9,584 bases of DNA from DATDVH01 sp035290045. Its GTDB lineage: Bacteria > Patescibacteriota > Microgenomatia > UBA1406 > HO2-37-13b. Made by a program: the position numbers and the translations under genes. The stretch spans positions 1 through 9,584 of the forward strand of contig DATDVH010000075.1 in NCBI GenBank assembly GCA_035290045.1, in the 5' to 3' direction. The notes beneath the pieces are model-generated. The model was not told the DNA's origin, did not search any database, and was given only the letters and a program-made list of their open reading frames with translations. Shown piece after piece: positions 6,615 through 9,584 of this stretch. The number at the start of each line of letters is the position of its first letter. Position 1 is the first letter of the stretch.

Positions 6615-7174
6615 ATAACAACATGGCAGAAGAGGTTAGTTTGGATAAAAATAATTATCAATGGCAAGAATTAGCATTATTAGATAAACCAGATAAGGAA
6701 TATATAATTACTGATACAAACGTTTGGGATATGCGATTATTTCCTGATCTTAATAAGCTTATTTTTATACTGAATTATGAAACAAAAAATAGAGCCGAAT
6801 ATTATATTTATCTTTATAATTCTTCTTACTTGAGAAAACTATATTACACAGTTTTAGTTTACGACGCTGATAATAGACAATATGCAATTCCTGAAATATA
6901 TCAAATAAGTCAGGATCAAAACTATGTATCATTGAAGTTGCACCCTTGCTGGGGTTGCACGTCTCTCAATTCAAAAATCTTACTCCTCAATATTCAAACT
7001 GCGGATTCTAAAATAATACAAGGTCCTTTTGCTTATTTTAAATTATTGAATAATGGAAAACATGCCTATAAAGAAGAAGTCGAAATAGAATGCAAAGAGA
7101 TTAAGACAACACAGTATGGTCCATGTTTTGAAGAGTTGAAAAATCTACCTCTTAAATACGGGCAATTTCAATAA
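6605..7174 (+). CDS. Hypothetical protein, beta-rich, four cysteines
   Basis: This 189-residue protein is not one I recognise. It is rich in aromatic residues and probable beta strands. L-F-P-D-L-N-K-L-I-F-I-L-N-Y at about 45-58, followed by Y-Y-I-Y-L-Y, resembles a TolB/WD-type propeller blade, but only loosely. The four cysteines are C115 and C118 (P-C-W-G-C), C163 and C174, an even number that suits disulfides outside the cell or a metal site. There is no signal peptide or membrane segment. The ATG at 6605 overlaps the upstream gene by 10 bp. ATG 6623, with GGAG at 6608-6611, is a good alternative start. The frame is open upstream only from 6575, so a fusion with the preceding membrane anchor by frameshift between 6575 and 6614 is conceivable. 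The stop codon merges into a hairpin. Confidence 0.75.
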   Translation: MGVDNNMAEEVSLDKNNYQWQELALLDKPDKEYIITDTNVWDMRLFPDLNKLIFILNYETKNRAEYYIYLYNSSYLRKLYYTVLVYDADNRQYAIPEIYQISQDQNYVSLKLHPCWGCTSLNSKILLLNIQTADSKIIQGPFAYFKLLNNGKHAYKEEVEIECKEIKTTQYGPCFEELKNLPLKYGQFQ

Positions 7175-7192
7175 ACCTTATTCTATAAGGTT
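7174..7192 (+). terminator. Hairpin directly after the 6605 gene
   Basis: AACCTTAT at 7174-7181 pairs perfectly with ATAAGGTT at 7185-7192, leaving a 3-nt loop. The stem starts at the last base of the stop codon. Only a short, interrupted T stretch follows, so it is not a textbook intrinsic terminator. It may act together with the GC-rich hairpin 17 bp downstream or protect the 3' end of the mRNA. Confidence 0.45.
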
Positions 7193-7208
7193 ATTGTAGA
7201 TACCCACG

Positions 7209-7231
7209 CCCCGCTTCGCTCGGTGGCGGGG
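7209..7231 (+). terminator. GC-rich hairpin, possible terminator or REP-like element
   Basis: CCCCGC at 7209-7214 pairs with GCGGGG at 7226-7231 across an 11-nt loop (TTCGCTCGGTG). A competing CCAC (7204-7207) / GTGG (7223-7226) pairing is possible. The block is far richer in G and C than its surroundings. A run of five T begins about 11 nt after the stem (7243-7247), farther than in a normal rho-independent terminator. It lies in the only longer intergenic gap after the hypothetical block, a logical place for termination, but the composition also suits a mobile palindromic repeat. Confidence 0.5.
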
Positions 7232-7362
7232 AACTCTGCTTATTTTTAGACTCACTTCCAAATGATTCTATAATAAAATAAATACGTACACGAATTAGCA
7301 AATAGAGTAAAGCAGTAACTCATAGTTTTTTACTTACAAAAACAGCGGGTCAGCCAACAATA

Positions 7363-7371
7363 TGCTATAAT
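7363..7371 (+). promoter_or_regulatory. Extended -10 promoter of hisS, leaderless start
   Basis: TGCTATAAT has TG at 7363-7364 and a perfect -10 hexamer TATAAT at 7366-7371. The hisS ATG begins at 7378, with 6 nt between, which is where RNA synthesis normally begins. The mRNA is therefore predicted to start on the A of the start codon. No -35 is evident. A second TATAAT at 7269-7274 upstream has no TG and only a poor -35 (TTAGAC, 17 bp spacing). The remainder of the 203-bp spacer holds the two hairpins and no ORF worth calling. Confidence 0.78.
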
Positions 7372-7377
7372 TTATTC

Positions 7378-8691
7378 ATGTCAAAGAATTTACAACCAAT
7401 CCGAGGATTTCGGGACTTGTATCCACAGGAAAAAAGAATCCAAGACTATATTTTTGAAAAACTGAAAAAGGTTGCCGCTCTTTTTGGTTTTGAAGCATAT
7501 GACGGGCCTCTTCTTGAGCAAATTGATCTTTATCTGGGAAAAACGTCTGAAGAACTTATAAAGAGACAAACCTTTCAGATCACTGATAAAAAAGAAAAAA
7601 CACTAGTGATGCGACCTGAGATGACACCGTCTTTGGCACGCATGATCGCACAAAGAGAACAACAACTTATTTTCCCGCTTCGTCTTTTCAACCTCGGTTT
7701 ACGATACCGCTACGAAGCACCGCAAAAGGGAAGAGAGAGGGAGTTTTATCAGGCTGATTTTGATATTCTAGAAAGTGAAAGTGTATTGGCTGATGTGGAG
7801 ATTTTAAATGTCGTCATAGCTATTTTTCTTCAATTTGGCGCCGACGAGAAGGATTTTGTCGTATATATAAACTCACGCACCTTCATACAAAAACAATTGT
7901 ATTCTTTTGGCATTGAAGAAAATAAGATAAAAAAAGTGATTGAGGTAATTGATAAAAAGGAAAAAGTAGGAAACGCAGACCTGCGTTCCCTACTGATACA
8001 ATGTGAATTAAATGAAAATCAATGTAAGAAAATCATAGTATTCTTAAATACTCCAATAGATCAAAATACTTCTTATTTCAAAAAACTATTTGATATTTTG
8101 CACATGTATAACATCAGTAAATACATCAAAATCAACCCTTCAATTGTCCGCGGTCTTGATTATTATACTGGATTAGTGTTTGAGGTAAAAGAAAAAGGGG
8201 GAATGACCCGATCGCTTATGGGAGGAGGACGATATGATAATCTAATCGCTGATTTTGGCGCGTCGCGAAAGATCTCAGGCGTTGGTTTTGCGACATCAGA
8301 CGTCATTTTGTGGGAATTTTTGAAAGATAAAAATCTCATTCCAGAATTAAAAACCAAATTAACAAAGGTCTTAGTGGCGGTGTTTCCGCAGGAAAAAAAT
8401 GGAAAAGACAATGTAGTAGGGGACGCAGATCTGCGTCCCCTACAAAAATCTATTGCGATCGTCAATTTCTTACGCCACAATAACATTCCCAGCGAGCTTT
8501 ATCCCGAAACCGACAAAAAATTAGACAAACAACTCAAATACGCCGACAAAAACAAAATTCCTTTTGTCATAATTATCGGACATGAAGAGATAAAAAATAA
8601 TGTTGTTAAAATCAAAAATATGAAAACAAGAGAACAAACAACAGTAAAGCATGATGAATTGACTTTTTATTTCAAAAATGAAAATTGTTAA
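7378..8691 (+). CDS. hisS: Histidyl-tRNA synthetase
   Basis: Class II HisRS (437 aa, normal length) charges tRNA-His with histidine using ATP. Seen in order: G-F-R-D-L-Y-P at 10-16; motif 2 with R-Y-E-A-P-Q-K-G-R-E-R-E-F-Y-Q at 111-125; the histidine-specific R-G-L-D-Y-Y-T-G at 258-265; motif 3 around G-G-G-R-Y-D at 282-287; and the anticodon-binding domain from about 329 with K-L-D-K-Q-L-K-Y-A-D at 381-390. The R-P-E-M-T-P-S-L-A-R-M segment at 79-89 replaces the more common bacterial R-P-E-G-T-A form, marking a divergent subtype. Two copies of a 28-bp palindrome are embedded in frame, encoding residues 197-206 and 347-356. The second falls in a surface loop of the anticodon-binding domain. 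The gene has its own extended -10 promoter and no Shine-Dalgarno; the release-factor gene follows after 34 bp. Confidence 0.98.
   Translation: MSKNLQPIRGFRDLYPQEKRIQDYIFEKLKKVAALFGFEAYDGPLLEQIDLYLGKTSEELIKRQTFQITDKKEKTLVMRPEMTPSLARMIAQREQQLIFPLRLFNLGLRYRYEAPQKGREREFYQADFDILESESVLADVEILNVVIAIFLQFGADEKDFVVYINSRTFIQKQLYSFGIEENKIKKVIEVIDKKEKVGNADLRSLLIQCELNENQCKKIIVFLNTPIDQNTSYFKKLFDILHMYNISKYIKINPSIVRGLDYYTGLVFEVKEKGGMTRSLMGGGRYDNLIADFGASRKISGVGFATSDVILWEFLKDKNLIPELKTKLTKVLVAVFPQEKNGKDNVVGDADLRPLQKSIAIVNFLRHNNIPSELYPETDKKLDKQLKYADKNKIPFVIIIGHEEIKNNVVKIKNMKTREQTTVKHDELTFYFKNENC
7966..7993. repeat. Palindromic element copy 1, inside hisS (degenerate)
   Basis: This 28-bp imperfect palindrome has 12 of 14 base pairs complementary. 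The mismatches are the central A7979/C7980 and A7971/C7988. It is identical to the hisS copy 2 at 24 of 28 positions and lies in the same reading frame, encoding V-G-N-A-D-L-R-S-L (197-205). Relative to copy 2, one paired position has changed on both sides (A7972-T7987 here, G8422-C8437 there), so pairing is kept. The encoded segment sits between the catalytic core halves, where HisRS normally has a K-I-G-x-x-x-(V/L)-x-x-L-like stretch, so the length here looks near normal. Confidence 0.85.
8416..8443. repeat. Palindromic element copy 2, inside hisS (perfect)
   Basis: A perfect 28-bp palindrome: the half-site GTAGGGGACGCAGA is followed by its exact reverse complement, centred between 8429 and 8430. 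It is GC-rich (18 of 28) in an AT-rich gene. It is read in the same frame as copy 1 (V-G-D-A-D-L-R-P-L, residues 347-355). It falls between the first strand of the anticodon-binding domain (V-L-V-A-V-F-P) and the helix S-I-A-I-V-N-F-L-R. Typical HisRS has a short loop there, so this copy probably added roughly ten residues. A transcript could fold it into a very stable hairpin. Confidence 0.9.
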
Positions 8692-8702
8692 TTCTCAATA
8701 GT

Positions 8703-8725
8703 AATTTTTAATTTTTAATTTTTTT
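8703..8725 (+). repeat. Tandem AATTTTT repeat before the release-factor start
   Basis: Three perfect tandem copies of AATTTTT (8703-8709, 8710-8716, 8717-8723) plus two more T run straight into the ATG at 8726. They fill most of the 34-bp hisS spacer. No Shine-Dalgarno and no hairpin are present. A similar T-rich stretch lies upstream of ssb at about 521-560. It may aid initiation as an unstructured U-rich leader, or simply reflect base composition. Confidence 0.6.
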
Positions 8726-9415
8726 ATGCACATCAACCCACACACCGCCATCATTGAAGCCAATGGAGGAGTTGGAGGAGACGAGGCAAAAATATGGGCG
8801 CGAGATCTCCTCAACTCCTATATTAAATTTGCACAAAAAAAAGGATTTAAGTCGGTGTTAATAGCTGATAATGTAGTGAAAATAAAAGGAGAAAACGCAT
8901 TTTCCCTTTTCAAAAATGAAACAGGAGTACACCGAGTACAACGAATTCCGGACACTGAAAGAAGGGGACGCATTCATACTTCAACCGCAGTCATACTTGT
9001 TCTTCCCGAAGTCATTCAATCAGACCACCATATCAATCAAACTGATCTTGAATGGCAGTTTTTCCGAAGCGGAGGACACGGAGGACAAAATGTCAATAAA
9101 GTCGCAACAGCCGTAAGACTACGTCATAAACCAACAGGTATAATCGTCTCATGCTCACAAGAGAGATACCAACAGGCAAATCGGCAAATCGCACTTCAAC
9201 TTCTCACCGCCAAATTGTATCAACTTGAAGAGGAAAAGAAAAAGGGTGTCGTTTATTCGTATGTAAAAAACGTTGGGACTGGTGAACGAGCGGAAAAAAT
9301 CCGCACGTATAATTTTCCTCAAAGTCGGCTGACTGATCATCGGATCGGAAAAAGTTTTCATAATTTGGAAGACATCATTGAACAAGGAAGATGGGAAAAA
9401 ATACTCACGGGATAA
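8726..9415 (+). CDS. prfA: Peptide chain release factor 1-type protein lacking the N-terminal domain
   Basis: A class-1 release factor that ends translation by reading a stop codon and triggering peptide hydrolysis. It has the PCRF-type start (I-E-A-N-G-G-V-G-G-D-E-A), then G-V-H-R-V-Q-R-I-P-D-T with P-D-T at 75-77, matching the RF1 PxT stop-codon motif for UAA/UAG rather than the RF2 SPF. The catalytic G-G-Q is at 119-121, and the RF1-like K-I-R-T-Y-N-F-P-Q-S-R-L-T-D-H-R-I-G near 191-208 is intact. At 229 aa it is about 130 residues shorter than ordinary RF1 (about 360). The missing part is the N-terminal helical domain, and only 34 bp separate it from hisS, so this is not a missed start. 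PrfH/RF-H is also short but lacks the PxT region, so RF1 is the better name. Confidence 0.93.
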   Translation: MHINPHTAIIEANGGVGGDEAKIWARDLLNSYIKFAQKKGFKSVLIADNVVKIKGENAFSLFKNETGVHRVQRIPDTERRGRIHTSTAVILVLPEVIQSDHHINQTDLEWQFFRSGGHGGQNVNKVATAVRLRHKPTGIIVSCSQERYQQANRQIALQLLTAKLYQLEEEKKKGVVYSYVKNVGTGERAEKIRTYNFPQSRLTDHRIGKSFHNLEDIIEQGRWEKILTG

Positions 9416-9422
9416 TTTTTTC

Positions 9423-9431
9423 TGGTATACT
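9423..9431 (+). promoter_or_regulatory. Extended -10 promoter for the 9440 gene
   Basis: TGGTATACT has TG at 9423-9424 and -10 TATACT at 9426-9431. The next ATG starts at 9440, 8 nt after the hexamer, the same spacing as at 1312/1321. This predicts a leaderless or nearly leaderless transcript. The -35 region is weak. The promoter begins 7 bp after the release-factor stop. Confidence 0.68.
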
Positions 9432-9439
9432 ACCATCAT

Positions 9440-9584
9440 ATGGGTATTATATTCGTCAAGCTCACCATTAAAAACATCACCGATACTACCAAGCAAGTGG
9501 AACGGGAATTTCTGGTAGATTCAGGAGCTCATTATACTGTATTACCGCTTGAGATAGTAAAAAAATTAGATATAAAACCAACAT
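9440..9584 (+). CDS. Retropepsin-like aspartic protease (clan AA), 3' partial
   Basis: The first 48 residues run off the window. F-L-V-D-S-G-A-H-Y-T-V-L-P at 24-36 is the active-site signature of retroviral-type aspartic proteases (hydrophobic, D-(S/T)-G-A, then x-x-(T/S)-h-h-P), with catalytic D27. It is preceded by a beta-rich segment with charged residues (E-R-E-F-L-V) and followed by a helix (L-E-I-V-K-K-L), as in single-domain bacterial retropepsin-like proteins, which act as homodimers. There is no signal peptide at the N terminus, so it looks cytoplasmic. The ATG is set by the promoter immediately upstream. The substrate is unknown. A non-proteolytic relative, such as a DUF of the same fold, cannot be excluded from this fragment. 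Confidence 0.8.
   Translation, partial: MGIIFVKLTIKNITDTTKQVEREFLVDSGAHYTVLPLEIVKKLDIKPT

Noticed and set aside
7966..8443. The two related palindromes as a CRISPR array or an attachment-site pair
   Set aside because: There are only two copies, 422 bp apart, inside one open frame, with coding sequence rather than spacers between and no cas or integrase gene beside them.
8965..8975. GGGGACGCA in the release-factor gene, matching part of the palindrome
   Set aside because: No inverted partner follows, and the codons encode the conserved R-G-R-I-H-T segment expected in any RF1.
8726..9415. Release factor as a 5'-truncated pseudogene
   Set aside because: The frame is intact from a start codon to a stop, all catalytic and codon-reading motifs are present, and no remnant of an N-terminal domain is found in the upstream spacer.

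Overview
The window is AT-rich bacterial DNA with one long co-directional (+ strand) run of genes and very short spacers. Several features point to a Patescibacteria / Candidate Phyla Radiation genome. Genes are tightly packed, and most start codons lack a Shine-Dalgarno (SD) sequence. The rpsF-ssb-rpsR cluster is not followed by rplI. The class-1 release factor is short, and the histidyl-tRNA synthetase is divergent. UGA is used as a stop (at 126-128, 2035-2037 and 6269-6271), so this is not the UGA=Gly code of Gracilibacteria/SR1. The phylum assignment is inference.

Layout. 1-128: the 3' end of an IS transposase/integrase. 137-1279: a strong extended -10 promoter followed by rpsF-ssb-rpsR, the bS6/SSB/bS18 operon. 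1304-4448: an extended -10 promoter almost touching its ATG, then a probable barrel-sandwich protein, a CtpA-like S41 protease with a PDZ domain, and an HtrA/DegP-like serine protease with a PDZ domain, overlapping or 4 bp apart. 4472-7174: three unrecognised genes that look exported or membrane-associated: a 599-aa protein with a twin-arginine-type signal, a small membrane-anchored coiled-coil protein, and a four-cysteine protein overlapping it. 7175-7377: a spacer with two hairpins and the hisS promoter. 7378-9415: hisS, then an RF1-type release factor lacking the usual N-terminal helical domain. 9423-9584: another extended -10 promoter and the start of a retropepsin-like aspartic protease.

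How the genes fit together. The two ends are mainly translation genes (bS6, bS18, HisRS, RF1) plus SSB. The middle is an envelope block: two anchored proteases that would act outside the membrane and several exported proteins that could be partners or substrates. That functional link is inference from adjacency only.

The most unusual signal is a 28-bp GC-rich palindrome present twice inside hisS. Both copies are read in the same frame, as V-G-(N/D)-A-D-L-R-(S/P)-L. One copy is a perfect palindrome and the other is degenerate. This looks like an in-frame palindromic selfish or repeat element, analogous to Rickettsia palindromic elements. A second recurring signal is TGNTATA(A/C)T placed 6-8 nt before the ATG of three genes, which implies leaderless or nearly leaderless mRNAs.
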